Position numbers and translations under genes: made by a program. This document shows, piece by piece, positions 13,883 to 22,688 of a DNA stretch of 64,000 bases (the first letter of the stretch is position 1; each line of letters begins with the position of its first letter). The notes under the pieces were generated by a model. It saw nothing but the letters and a program-made list of their open reading frames with translations. It was not told where the DNA came from and searched no databases. This stretch comes from Pelagibius sp050043265 (GTDB lineage: Bacteria; Pseudomonadota; Alphaproteobacteria; Kiloniellales; Kiloniellaceae): the NCBI GenBank assembly GCA_050043265.1, contig JBHJIR010000005.1, positions 72,499-136,498 of the forward strand, written 5' to 3'.

Positions 13883-14370
13883 GCGACGTCGCCTGCCGCC
13901 TGGCCACGGCCGCGGATTTTGAAACCGTCGGCGCGCTGTTCCACCAGAATGCCCGCCACTACTTCGGCGACCGGGCGCCGTCGTTGGACGCCATCACCGC
14001 CCAGGTGCGCGGCGACGTGCTGGCGGAACATGCCAATATCGAGATCCTACTGGCCGAAGCCGACGGGCAGGCCATCGGCTTTGCCAGCTTCGCGGTGGTG
14101 CATCCCGCCCCGGACCTGGGCGGCCAGCTGTTCCTGAAGGACCTCTTCGTCACCGCGGCCGCGCGCAGCGGCGGCACCGGTCTGACGCTGCTACGTGCCT
14201 TGGCCAGGATCGCGGTGGAACGCGGCTGCGTCCGCCTGGACTGGACGGCGGAAGACGATAACGCGCGCGCCCTCGCCCTCTACGACCGCATCGGCGCCCG
14301 CCGCCTGCCGGAGAAGATCTACTACCGCTTCGACGGCGACGCGCTGAAGGATTTCGCGGAGGGGCAGTAG
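13879..14370 (+). CDS. GNAT family N-acetyltransferase
   Basis: The 163-residue product has the GNAT layout. The core strand with the acetyl-CoA loop is at about 85-110 (LFVTAAARSGGTGLTLL, a variant of the R/Q-x-x-G-x-G/A motif). The typical C-terminal ALALYDRIGARR helix-strand is at about 132-145. The acyl acceptor (a small molecule or a protein amine) cannot be told from sequence. The start overlaps the uvrA stop by 4 bases, so the two are translationally coupled, but a role in repair is only inference. Confidence 0.85.
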
Positions 14371-14396
14371 CCCTCGGCATTCCTCCCCCTCAAGGC

Positions 14397-14500
14397 TGTC
14401 GTCCCGGGACTAGATCCCGGGATCCCCTGCCCTGTCCGCCGAACCGGTCATCGCCTCCGGCGGGCGCCAATGGGTCCCGGCAACAGGTGCCGGGACGACA
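14397..14500. repeat. intergenic inverted repeat, family A copy 1
   Basis: The element starts with TGTCGTCCCGGGA and ends with TGCCGGGACGACA, so its ends are inverted repeats able to form a long hairpin. It lies between the GNAT gene and the convergent RND permease. A second copy at 50909-50995 shares a nearly identical right end, and a diverged one is at 22591-22676. Confidence 0.7.
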
Positions 14501-14552
14501 TCGAGTTGACTGGGCAAGGGCATGCGCCGCCGGAACCGACCGGGACCAGCCC

Positions 14553-17500
14553 CTAATCCGCGCCGCCTGAGGGCTGCACCTCGGGATCGGCGCCGTGCCG
14601 CACCGGGCGCAGCCGGCGGGTGATACCGCGGATGGTGACGTAGAACACCGGCGTCAGGAACAGGCCGAAGAAGGTCACCCCCAGCATTCCCGAGAACACG
14701 GTGACGCCCAGCGCCTGGCGCATCTCCGCCCCCGGGCCGGTGGCAAGGGCCAGCGGCACCACGCCCAGGATGAAGGCGAAGGCGGTCATCAGGATCGGCC
14801 TGAGACGCAGGCGGCAGGCCTTGACCACCGCCTCGACCAGATCGTCGCCGGCATCCTCGGCCTGTTTGGCGAACTCGACGATCAGGATGGCGTTCTTGGC
14901 CGCCAGGCCGACCAGCACGATAAGGCCGACCTGGGTCAGGATGTTGTTGTCGAAGCCGCGCAGGGTGACGCCGATCAACGCCGACAGCACGCTCATCGGC
15001 ACGATCAGAATGATCGCCAGCGGCAGGCTCCAGCTCTCGTACTGCGCCGCCAGGGCGAGGAACACGAACAGCACCGAGAGGCCGAAGATGAAGACCGCGA
15101 TGTCGCCGATCTGGCGCTCCTGGTAAGCCAGTTCCGTCCACTCGAAGCCGGTGCCCGGCGGCAACGTCTGGCGGGCCAACTGCTCCATGGTGTCGAGCGC
15201 CTCGCCGGTCGATACCCCGGGCGCCGCATTGCCCTGCACCGGCACCGAAACGTACATGTTGTAGCGCTGCACCAGGTTGGGGCCGGAAACGTCACGGACC
15301 TCCACCAGGGTACCGAGCGGAACCAGTTCGCCGGTCGCCGAGGGCACCTTCAGACGCTGGATGTCCTCGCGCTCCATGCGGAACGCCTCGTCGGCCTGTG
15401 CACGTACCTGGTAGATCCGCCCGAAGGCGTTGAAGTCGTTCACATAGGCGTTGCCGAGATTGATCGACAGGGTATCGAAGATGTTGGGAATCGGCACGTT
15501 CAGCATCTGTGCCTTGCGACGGTCGATCTCCAGGTAGAACTGCGGCGAGGAAGAACTGAAGGTGGTGTAAACGCCGGTCACCCCGGGGGTCTGGCCCGCC
15601 TGTCCCATGATGGCATAGGCCGACTGCAGCACCCGGTCCATCTCGGCGCTGTCACGTTCCTGCAGCAGCATCTTGAAGCCGCCGGAGGTGCCGACGCCGC
15701 GCACCGGTGGCGGCGGCACCGCGATGACGAAGGCCTCCTCGATGGATTGCAGGCCGCCGTAGAGCTGGCCGATGATGGCGCCGGCCGGCTGGCCATTGGC
15801 CAGGCGTTCCTCGAACGGCTCCAGTCCGGCAAAGATCACACCGGCGTTGGACGCGTTGGTGAAGGTGGCGCCGGAGAAACCGGCGAAGGCCACGGCGTTA
15901 CGCACACCGGGCGTGTTCTGCACGATTTCGGAAGCGCGTTTCACGACGTCGTCGGTGCGGTCCAGGGAGGCGCCTTCGGGAAGCTGAATGACGACGATGG
16001 CGTAACCCTGATCGAGGGTCGGGATGAACCCGCGCGGCGTCACCTGCAGCATATAGACCGTGCTGGCGAGCAACCCGGCGAAGATCAGCAGCATGACGCC
16101 GACGGTGAGCTTGCGGCCGACCAGGAAATGGACCACGCGGCCGTAGCCGTCGCTCAGCTTGTCGAAGCCTTTGTTGAAGCCGTCGGCGAAATAACGCCCG
16201 ATGACGGCGAGCGGGAAGCGTGAGGGCTTGCCGCCGTGCGGCTTGAACAGGATGGCGGCCAGGGCCGGCGACAGGGTCAGCGAGTTGGCCGCGGAAATCA
16301 CCGTGGCCACCGCAATGGTGATGGCGAACTGCAGATAGAACTGGCCGGAGATGCCGGGGATGAAGGCGACCGGCACGAAAACCGCGGTCAGCACCAGGGC
16401 GATGGCGACCACCGCGGAGCCGACCTCGTCCATGGTTCGATGCGCCGCCTCGCGCGGACTGTAGCCCAGGCGCATGTTGCGCTCGACGTTCTCCACCACG
16501 ACGATGGCGTCGTCGACCACGATGCCGATGGCCAACACCATGCCGAACAGGGTCAGCATGTTGATGGAAAAACCAAAGGCCGACATGACCGCGAAAGTGC
16601 CGATCAGCGAGACCGGAATGGCGATGATAGGCACCACGGCCGTGCGCCAGGACTGTAGGAAAATCAGCACAACCAGCACCACCAGCAGCACCGCCTCGAA
16701 CAGCGTATCGTACACCGCGTCGATCGACTCGGCGATGAACTCCGTCGGGTTGTAGACGATCCTGTAGTCGATACCCGTCGGGAAGTCCTGCTTCAGGCGC
16801 TCCATGGTCTCGATCACCGCGTCGGAGGTCTCCAACGCATTGGTGTTCGGACGCTGGAAGATCGCCAACGCCACCGCCTGTTTGCCGTTCAGATAGCTGT
16901 TGGTGACGTATTGCTTGGCGCCCAGTTCGACCCGCGCCACGTCCTGCAGGCGGATCAGGCGCCCCCCCTCGCCCGACTTCACGATGACGTCGCGGAACTC
17001 GCGGGCATCTTTGAAGCGGCCTTGGGTCGTAACCACGTACTGGAACGCCGGGCCGCCGGTGGTCGGCGGCGCGCCGATCGAGCCGCCGGAGACCTGGACG
17101 TTCTGCTCGCGCAGGGCCTCGACGACGTCGCTGGCGGACAGGCCGTAGGCCGACAGTTTCTCCGGGTTGAGCCAGACGCGCAGCGAGTATTCACGCTCGC
17201 CGAAGATGATCAGGTCACCGATCCCGTCCAGCCGCAGCAGCAGGTCGCGCACCCGATTGCGCGCGTAGTTGGAGACATAAAGCTGGTCGTAGCTCTCGTC
17301 GGGCGAGAGCATGTGGACCACCATCATCAGATCGGGCGAACGCTTGGCGGTGGTGATGCCGAGGGCGCGGACCTCCTCCGGCAGGCGCGGCTCGGCCACG
17401 GCGACGCGGTTCTGCACCAGCACCTGGGCCTTGTCCAGGTCGGTGCCCAGTTCGAACGTGATGGTCAGCGACATCGAGCCGTCGCTGGTCGAATAGGAGG

Positions 17501-17741
17501 ACATGTAGAGCATGTCCTCGACGCCGTTGATCTCCTGCTCCAGCGGGGTCGCGACGGTGGCCGCGACGGTTTCCGCGTCGGCGCCCGGATACTGCGCCGT
17601 CACCGAGATACTGGGCGGCGCGATCTCCGGATACTGGGCAACCGGCAGCAGGCCGAAGGAGATCAGGCCGACAATGACCATAACCACCGACAGGACCGTC
17701 GCGAAGATCGGCCGGTCGACGAAAAAGTGAGCAAAGCGCAT
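14553..17741 (-). CDS. RND efflux pump inner-membrane permease (HAE1 type)
   Basis: This 1062-residue protein is an AcrB/MexB-like proton-driven trimeric pump that moves drugs or other hydrophobic compounds from the periplasm and membrane into an outer-membrane channel. It begins with the family N-terminus (FFVDRPIFATVLSVVM). The proton-relay aspartates are in TM4 (GIVVDDAIVVVENVERNM), two large periplasmic loops have the usual porter segments, and there are 12 membrane helices. The adaptor gene lies 10 bases upstream on the same strand. There is no outer-membrane gene in this operon, but a TolC-family gene is at 60543-61946. No TetR or MarR regulator is adjacent. The substrate is unknown. 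Confidence 0.93.
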   Translation of the reverse strand: MRFAHFFVDRPIFATVLSVVMVIVGLISFGLLPVAQYPEIAPPSISVTAQYPGADAETVAATVATPLEQEINGVEDMLYMSSYSTSDGSMSLTITFELGTDLDKAQVLVQNRVAVAEPRLPEEVRALGITTAKRSPDLMMVVHMLSPDESYDQLYVSNYARNRVRDLLLRLDGIGDLIIFGEREYSLRVWLNPEKLSAYGLSASDVVEALREQNVQVSGGSIGAPPTTGGPAFQYVVTTQGRFKDAREFRDVIVKSGEGGRLIRLQDVARVELGAKQYVTNSYLNGKQAVALAIFQRPNTNALETSDAVIETMERLKQDFPTGIDYRIVYNPTEFIAESIDAVYDTLFEAVLLVVLVVLIFLQSWRTAVVPIIAIPVSLIGTFAVMSAFGFSINMLTLFGMVLAIGIVVDDAIVVVENVERNMRLGYSPREAAHRTMDEVGSAVVAIALVLTAVFVPVAFIPGISGQFYLQFAITIAVATVISAANSLTLSPALAAILFKPHGGKPSRFPLAVIGRYFADGFNKGFDKLSDGYGRVVHFLVGRKLTVGVMLLIFAGLLASTVYMLQVTPRGFIPTLDQGYAIVVIQLPEGASLDRTDDVVKRASEIVQNTPGVRNAVAFAGFSGATFTNASNAGVIFAGLEPFEERLANGQPAGAIIGQLYGGLQSIEEAFVIAVPPPPVRGVGTSGGFKMLLQERDSAEMDRVLQSAYAIMGQAGQTPGVTGVYTTFSSSSPQFYLEIDRRKAQMLNVPIPNIFDTLSINLGNAYVNDFNAFGRIYQVRAQADEAFRMEREDIQRLKVPSATGELVPLGTLVEVRDVSGPNLVQRYNMYVSVPVQGNAAPGVSTGEALDTMEQLARQTLPPGTGFEWTELAYQERQIGDIAVFIFGLSVLFVFLALAAQYESWSLPLAIILIVPMSVLSALIGVTLRGFDNNILTQVGLIVLVGLAAKNAILIVEFAKQAEDAGDDLVEAVVKACRLRLRPILMTAFAFILGVVPLALATGPGAEMRQALGVTVFSGMLGVTFFGLFLTPVFYVTIRGITRRLRPVRHGADPEVQPSGGAD

Positions 17742-17751
17742 CGCCGTTCCT

Positions 17752-18939
17752 CTACTGCTGATCGGCGACGGGCGGCAGCTCGACCAGCTCCGGCGTGACG
17801 GTCGCGCCCGGGCGCACCCGCATCAGGCCATTGATGACGATCGTCTCGTCGCCGGTCAGGCCTTCGCGCACGACGCGATAGCCATGCAGCCGCGGTCCGG
17901 GACGAACCTGCACCGGCGTCACCTTACCCTCGGCGTCGACGGAATAGACGATACGCCGGGTCTGGTCCGCGGCAATCGCCTCGTCGGGCACCAGCACACC
18001 ACGGTATGGCAGAGACCCGGGAATGTTGATGCGGCCGAACAGGCCCGGCTGCATGACGAAATCCGGGTTGGGGAAGACCGCGCGCACGCGCATGGTCCCG
18101 GTTCCCTGATCGATGCGGTTCTCGGCGAAATCCAGCTTGCCGTCGAAGGGGCCGTCGCGCGCGTCGCTGAGCGTCACCTTCACCGGCAGCGCGCCGGCGC
18201 CTTCCTGCAGCGACAGGCCGCGTGAACGGGCATCGCGGGCATAGGCCAGGAAGGAGCGCGCGTCGATGTCGAAGTAGAAGTAGATCGGGTCCAGCGAGAC
18301 GATGCGGGTCAGGATGGTGTCGTCGGAAGAGACCAGATTGCCCACCGAGATGAAGTTGCGGTCGATGCGCCCACCGACCGGTGCCCGGATCTCGGTGTAG
18401 GCGAGGTCCAGCCGGGCGTAGTCGAGGGCCGCCTTGGCGCCCTGCACTTCGGCCTGGGAGGCGATGAAGGCCTGCTGGCGCTCATCGAGCGTACTGGTCG
18501 AGATGTTGCCGCGCGTCACCAGTTCTTGGGCACGCTTCAGCTCTTTGTCGGTGTAGTCGAGTTGGGATTGGGCAATCTTCAGAGTGGCCGCGGCCTGAGA
18601 GGCCGCCGCCTGGAAGGGACGCTGGTCGATGGTGAACAGCAGGTCGCCCTTGGCAACGATGGCGCCATCGGTGAAGTGGATCTTCTGCAGGTAGCCACCG
18701 ACCCGGGCACGGACGTCGACCTCCTCGACCGCCTCGAAGCGGCCGACGAACTCGTCGTCCTCGACGACCTCGCGCACCACCGGCTTGGCGACCGTCACCT
18801 TGGGCGGCGGCGGCGCGGCCTGTTGGGCCACCGAATCGTCACCGTCCCCGCAGGCGCCGAGCAGCGCCACAAGAGCCACACAGGGACCGGCTTTAACCAA
18901 TCCGCGTCCAAGGGCCACGGCCCAAGAAAATCTATGCAT
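17752..18939 (-). CDS. RND efflux periplasmic adaptor (membrane fusion lipoprotein)
   Basis: The 395-residue adaptor joins the RND permease to an outer-membrane channel. A signal peptide ends in a lipobox (ALLGAC, Cys at about 30), so the mature protein is probably lipid-anchored. It then shows the MFP order: a lipoyl half-motif (VGGYLQKIHFTDGAIVAKGD), a helical hairpin at about 110-165, the second lipoyl half (YTEIRAPVGGRIDRNFISVG), a beta-barrel and a membrane-proximal domain. It is the first gene of a two-gene operon with the permease. The divergent cyclase gene starts about 150 bases away. Confidence 0.92.
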   Translation of the reverse strand: MHRFSWAVALGRGLVKAGPCVALVALLGACGDGDDSVAQQAAPPPPKVTVAKPVVREVVEDDEFVGRFEAVEEVDVRARVGGYLQKIHFTDGAIVAKGDLLFTIDQRPFQAAASQAAATLKIAQSQLDYTDKELKRAQELVTRGNISTSTLDERQQAFIASQAEVQGAKAALDYARLDLAYTEIRAPVGGRIDRNFISVGNLVSSDDTILTRIVSLDPIYFYFDIDARSFLAYARDARSRGLSLQEGAGALPVKVTLSDARDGPFDGKLDFAENRIDQGTGTMRVRAVFPNPDFVMQPGLFGRINIPGSLPYRGVLVPDEAIAADQTRRIVYSVDAEGKVTPVQVRPGPRLHGYRVVREGLTGDETIVINGLMRVRPGATVTPELVELPPVADQQ

Positions 18940-19085
18940 ACAAATATCCCCTTCGATGCCGCCCCGCCTTCCGGCGGCAAACGCCCCACCCTAGATATTC
19001 TGCACTGCAGCAAATACAAGGTGCCCGTCGCACAGGAGGGGTTGCAATACTTGCATGGACCCGCCGGGCGCCGCAGATTTAGCCG

Positions 19086-20348
19086 ATGACCGCCCTCTTG
19101 CCAACGAGTCCCGGGCCTACCGAGGATTCACTCCTGACAGACGCCCTGCGCAGCCAGGGGCGCGAACGGGCGCAGCCGGTCATCGACTGGCTGGCGACCA
19201 TGCGCCTGCGCCAGACCCGCATCACCCTCCTGTTTGACGGGTTTTTACGCCAGTTGAGCGCCGTAGGCGTCCCGCTCCACCGCTCTACTTTGCACTTGCG
19301 GCAACTCCACCCTCAGCTACGCGCCCGCACCGTACTGTGGGAGGGCGAGGCCGGCGGCGCCATGGAGATCCCCCGCGCCCATGGCATCGAGGTGAGCGAT
19401 CTGTTCCTGAAAAGCCCGGTGAAGCTGCTCTTCGACGGCGGCGCGCCGGTTCGCCGCCGGCTCGCCCTGCCCGGCTGCCCGATCGATTTTCCGATTACCG
19501 AGGACCTGAAAGGCCAAGGCTACACCGACTACACGGCTCGCCCATTGCCTTTCAGCACCCGCCAGATCAATACCCTGACCCTCGCGACGCGGCACGCCGG
19601 CGGCTTCAGCGATCTGGACATCGCCACGGTCGAGGCGGCCGCGCCACTGTTCGGGGTCCTGCTGGAGCTGCGCAACGCCTATCGCACCAGCCAGACCCTG
19701 ATGGAGACCTATCTGGGCACCCGCAGCGCCCACAAGGTCCTGGCCGGCACCATCCGGCGCGGCGAAGTGGAGCGCATCAACGCCGTGCTCTGGACATCGG
19801 ACATGCGCGATTTCACCGGCCTGTCGATGAAACTGCCGATGGAAGAGGTCGTCCAGTTGCTGGACGACTATTTCCAGGCCATGGCCGAAGCCATCAACGC
19901 CAACGGCGGCGAGATCCTGAAATTCATCGGCGATGCCGTGCTCGCCATCTTTCCGATCGAGGAGAAGCATGCCGGCGACCCCTGCCGCGCCTGCATGGCC
20001 TCAATGCTCGCGGCCCGCGCGGCGTTGGACAACATCGAGCGCGTGCGCGACGAGCGGCGGGCCGCCGGCAAGCCCGATGCCCGCTGCGGCATCGCCCTGC
20101 ATGTCGGCGACGTCATGTACGGCAACATCGGCGCGGCCGACCGGCTGGACTTCACGGTGATCGGCCCGGCGGTGAATCTGGTCAGCCGGATCGAGACGCT
20201 GAACCACGACCTCTCGGTGCCGCTGGTCTACTCCGGCGCCTTTGCCGGTCATTGGCTGGGCGCAAGCCGCAGCCTGGGCTTCCACGCCCTGAAGGGCTTC
20301 GCCGAGCCGGAGGAAGTCTTCACCCTGGCCGAGGAACAGACTCCATGA
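19086..20348 (+). CDS. class III adenylate cyclase
   Basis: The 420-residue protein makes cAMP from ATP. The catalytic domain fills about residues 235-420. It has both metal aspartates (SDMRDFTG and KFIGDAVLAIF), the substrate lysine in EILKFIGD, and the base- and transition-state residues in DFTVIGPAVNLVSRIE. It therefore looks active and adenine-specific. The N-terminal 200 residues form a soluble sensory region common in alphaproteobacterial cyclases but of unknown ligand. There is no membrane helix. The last 80 bases of the gene are duplicated 760 bases downstream (21013-21092). Confidence 0.9.
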   Translation: MTALLPTSPGPTEDSLLTDALRSQGRERAQPVIDWLATMRLRQTRITLLFDGFLRQLSAVGVPLHRSTLHLRQLHPQLRARTVLWEGEAGGAMEIPRAHGIEVSDLFLKSPVKLLFDGGAPVRRRLALPGCPIDFPITEDLKGQGYTDYTARPLPFSTRQINTLTLATRHAGGFSDLDIATVEAAAPLFGVLLELRNAYRTSQTLMETYLGTRSAHKVLAGTIRRGEVERINAVLWTSDMRDFTGLSMKLPMEEVVQLLDDYFQAMAEAINANGGEILKFIGDAVLAIFPIEEKHAGDPCRACMASMLAARAALDNIERVRDERRAAGKPDARCGIALHVGDVMYGNIGAADRLDFTVIGPAVNLVSRIETLNHDLSVPLVYSGAFAGHWLGASRSLGFHALKGFAEPEEVFTLAEEQTP

Positions 20349-20484
20349 ACGGAACACTTTCGGCTGCCCGAGGGCGGCGCTATGGCCTCCCGGAGAATTG
20401 CCGCCCCTGGGGTTGCAGCACCTCGATGAATTTCGCTAGCCTTTCTCCGAAGCAAAGGGCTACTAGAAGGCCCCAGGGGGAGAC

Positions 20485-20988
20485 ATGACAGCCGGATCGG
20501 ACGAACATCCTGGCAGCGCGACACCACCGCGACGCTGGACATGGGCTGCGATTCTCGTAGCCATACTTCTGCTCGTGCCATGCCTCTTCGTTGGCGGCAT
20601 CGTGCAGTGGCTCTACCTCGCCGCGGCCGGCCGCTACCTTTCCGGCACCATCTTTTCTTGGGTTGGCCTAGAAATCGTAGATCAAGTCTTTCTGATCTTC
20701 TTTCCCGGCGTGATCCAGGGGCTTGTTTGCGGTGTGCTCTCTATTTACATCACCTCGCTCCTCTTCAAGCGGGCCAATTACACAGCCGTTGGATACTCTT
20801 TTATCACGGTCGTCGCCTGTCTCACTGTGCTGTCGATTTTAATGAGCTTATATCTCGAAAAATTTCTTACTCTCGATACCGTCGGCATTATTGCCACCAC
20901 CATCGGCACCATGACCGCAGCCTACTACAGCATGACCACCGTGCAGGAGAAGCAGCGCCGAAATGGTCTGGTTTCCACCTTCGAATAA
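20485..20988 (+). CDS. unknown membrane protein, lower-GC gene
   Basis: The 167-residue product has four likely membrane helices (about 19-49, 60-90, 100-122 and 130-150) and a short polar tail (EKQRRNGLVSTFE). The start ATG follows a GGGGGAGA ribosome site. Codon use differs from the neighbours, with many A/T-ending codons in a region of visibly lower GC. The gene lies between the adenylate cyclase and a duplicated copy of the cyclase tail, as though inserted within a duplication. I do not recognise the family, and the function is unknown. Confidence 0.65.
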   Translation: MTAGSDEHPGSATPPRRWTWAAILVAILLLVPCLFVGGIVQWLYLAAAGRYLSGTIFSWVGLEIVDQVFLIFFPGVIQGLVCGVLSIYITSLLFKRANYTAVGYSFITVVACLTVLSILMSLYLEKFLTLDTVGIIATTIGTMTAAYYSMTTVQEKQRRNGLVSTFE

Positions 20989-21003
20989 GATGCCCGCTCC
21001 CGC

Positions 21004-21132
21004 ACCTGCCTGTGGCAGGGCGAAAGCCGCAGTCTGGGCTACCACGCCCTGAAGGGCTTCGCCGAGCCGGAGGAGGTCTTCACCCTGGCCGAAACTGACC
21101 CGTCGTCAGCGGGGACCTCAACGGGTAATTGA
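21004..21132 (+). pseudogene. remnant of a duplicated adenylate cyclase 3' end
   Basis: Bases 21019-21092 match 20259-20332, the end of the cyclase gene, at 70 of 74 positions, with a constant offset of 760 bases. The frame is intact and reads ESRSLGYHALKGFAEPEEVF, the cyclase C-terminus. It then runs into unrelated residues to a TGA at 21130. There is no start codon or catalytic domain, so this is a fragment, not a gene. It ends about 60 bases before trmFO. Confidence 0.75.
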
Positions 21133-21193
21133 GCGCCCCGAGGGGGAAAATCGGGGGCTTTCGGCAGCCCCGCCGCGGCGCTATGGTCCGCCC

Positions 21194-22570
21194 ATGACAG
21201 ATCAGAAAACGCCCCCCATTCACGTCATCGGCGGCGGCCTGGCCGGCAGCGAGGCCGCCTGGCAGATCGCCCGCGCCGGCGTGCCGGTGGTCCTCCACGA
21301 GATGCGCCCGGCGCGCAAGACCGACGCCCACCAGACCGACGGCCTGGCCGAACTGGTCTGTTCCAACTCCTTCCGCAGTGACGATGCGGAGAACAACGCC
21401 GTCGGCCTGCTGCACGAGGAGATGCGCCGCCTCGGCTCGCTGATCATGGCGGCCGGCGACGCCACCAAGCTGCCCGCCGGCGGCGCCCTGGCGGTCGACC
21501 GCGACGCCTTCTCGGCGCGCGTGACCCAGCAGCTGGAGGCCGAGCCGTTGGTTACCATCGACCGTGGCGAGGTCGACGGCCTGCCCCCGGCGGACTGGGA
21601 CTCGGTGATCGTCGCCACCGGCCCGCTCACCTCGCCGGCGCTGGGCCAGGCCATCGGCGCCGTCAGCGGCGAGGACTACCTGTCCTTCTTCGACGCCATC
21701 GCGCCCATCGTCTACAAGGAGTCGATCGACCTCTCCAAGGCGTGGTTCCAGTCGCGCTACGACAAGCCGGGCCCCGGCGGCGGCACGGCGGACTATGTGA
21801 ACTGCCCGCTCACCGAGGAACAGTACAAGGCCTTCATCGCCGCCCTCATCGAGGGCGAGAAGACCGACTTCAAGGAATGGGAGAAATCGACGCCCTACTT
21901 CGAGGGCTGCCTGCCCATCGAGGTGATGGCCGAGCGCGGGCCGGAGACCCTGCGCTTCGGGCCGATGAAGCCGGTTGGCCTGCACGACCCGCATACCGAC
22001 GCACGGCCCTATGCCGTGGTGCAGCTGCGCCAGGACAACGCGCTGGGCACGCTCTACAACATCGTCGGTTTCCAGACCAAGCTGAAGTACGGCGAACAGG
22101 CGCGCATCTTCCGCATGATCCCCGGGCTGGAGAACGCCGAGTTCGCGCGCCTGGGCGGCCTGCACCGCAACACCTTCATCAACTCGCCCCGGCTGCTGGA
22201 CGGCGAACTGCGCCTGAAGGCCCAGCCCCGGCTGCGCTTCGCCGGCCAGATCACCGGCGTCGAGGGCTACATCGAATCCGCCGCCATCGGCCTGCTGGCC
22301 GGGCGCTGCGCCGCCGCCGAACGGCTGGGCCAGGCCTTCGTCCCGCCGCCGCCGACCACCGCCCACGGCGCGCTGCTGGCGCACATCACCGGCGGCGCCG
22401 ATGCCGCCACCTTCCAGCCGATGAACGTGAACTTCGGACTCTTCCCGCCGCTCACTCCACCGGAGGGCAAGCGCAAGGTGAAGCGGAAGGACCGCAAGCC
22501 GGGAATGTCGGCGCGCGCCCTGGCCGATCTCGACACCTGGCGCGGCAAAGCCGCTGCGGCAGCGGAATAG
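21194..22570 (+). CDS. trmFO: tRNA m5U54 methyltransferase, folate/FAD type
   Basis: TrmFO methylates uridine 54 in the T-loop of tRNAs, taking the carbon from methylene-tetrahydrofolate and electrons from FADH2. The 458-residue product starts with the FAD-binding motif (VIGGGLAGSEAAW). It carries the family sequence LVCSNSFRSDDAENNAVGLL, with the conserved Cys that reacts with FAD or substrate. Further family segments are PYFEGCLPIEVMAERG and YNIVGFQTKLKYGEQ. Length and motifs are complete. The C-terminal tail is basic. It is a single gene with no obvious operon partner. Confidence 0.95.
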   Translation: MTDQKTPPIHVIGGGLAGSEAAWQIARAGVPVVLHEMRPARKTDAHQTDGLAELVCSNSFRSDDAENNAVGLLHEEMRRLGSLIMAAGDATKLPAGGALAVDRDAFSARVTQQLEAEPLVTIDRGEVDGLPPADWDSVIVATGPLTSPALGQAIGAVSGEDYLSFFDAIAPIVYKESIDLSKAWFQSRYDKPGPGGGTADYVNCPLTEEQYKAFIAALIEGEKTDFKEWEKSTPYFEGCLPIEVMAERGPETLRFGPMKPVGLHDPHTDARPYAVVQLRQDNALGTLYNIVGFQTKLKYGEQARIFRMIPGLENAEFARLGGLHRNTFINSPRLLDGELRLKAQPRLRFAGQITGVEGYIESAAIGLLAGRCAAAERLGQAFVPPPPTTAHGALLAHITGGADAATFQPMNVNFGLFPPLTPPEGKRKVKRKDRKPGMSARALADLDTWRGKAAAAAE

Positions 22571-22590
22571 CCAACAGTCAGCCTGCTCTG

Positions 22591-22676
22591 CTGTCATCCT
22601 CGGGCTTGTCCCGAGGGTCCAGGGCCACCGGCGTCATGGCTGCCCTGGATGCTCGGAACAGGTCCGAGCATGACGA
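22591..22676. repeat. intergenic inverted repeat, family A-like copy 3
   Basis: The element runs from CTGTCATCCTCGGGCTTGTC to a reversed end with TCCGAGCATGACGA. Arms at each end can pair (CTCGGG...CCCGAG, and TGCTCGGA...TCCGAGCA). The layout matches the copies at 14397 and 50909, but the sequence has drifted. It lies between the convergent trmFO and phytoene-synthase-like genes. Confidence 0.6.
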
Positions 22677-22688
22677 CCGTCCTTGTTG

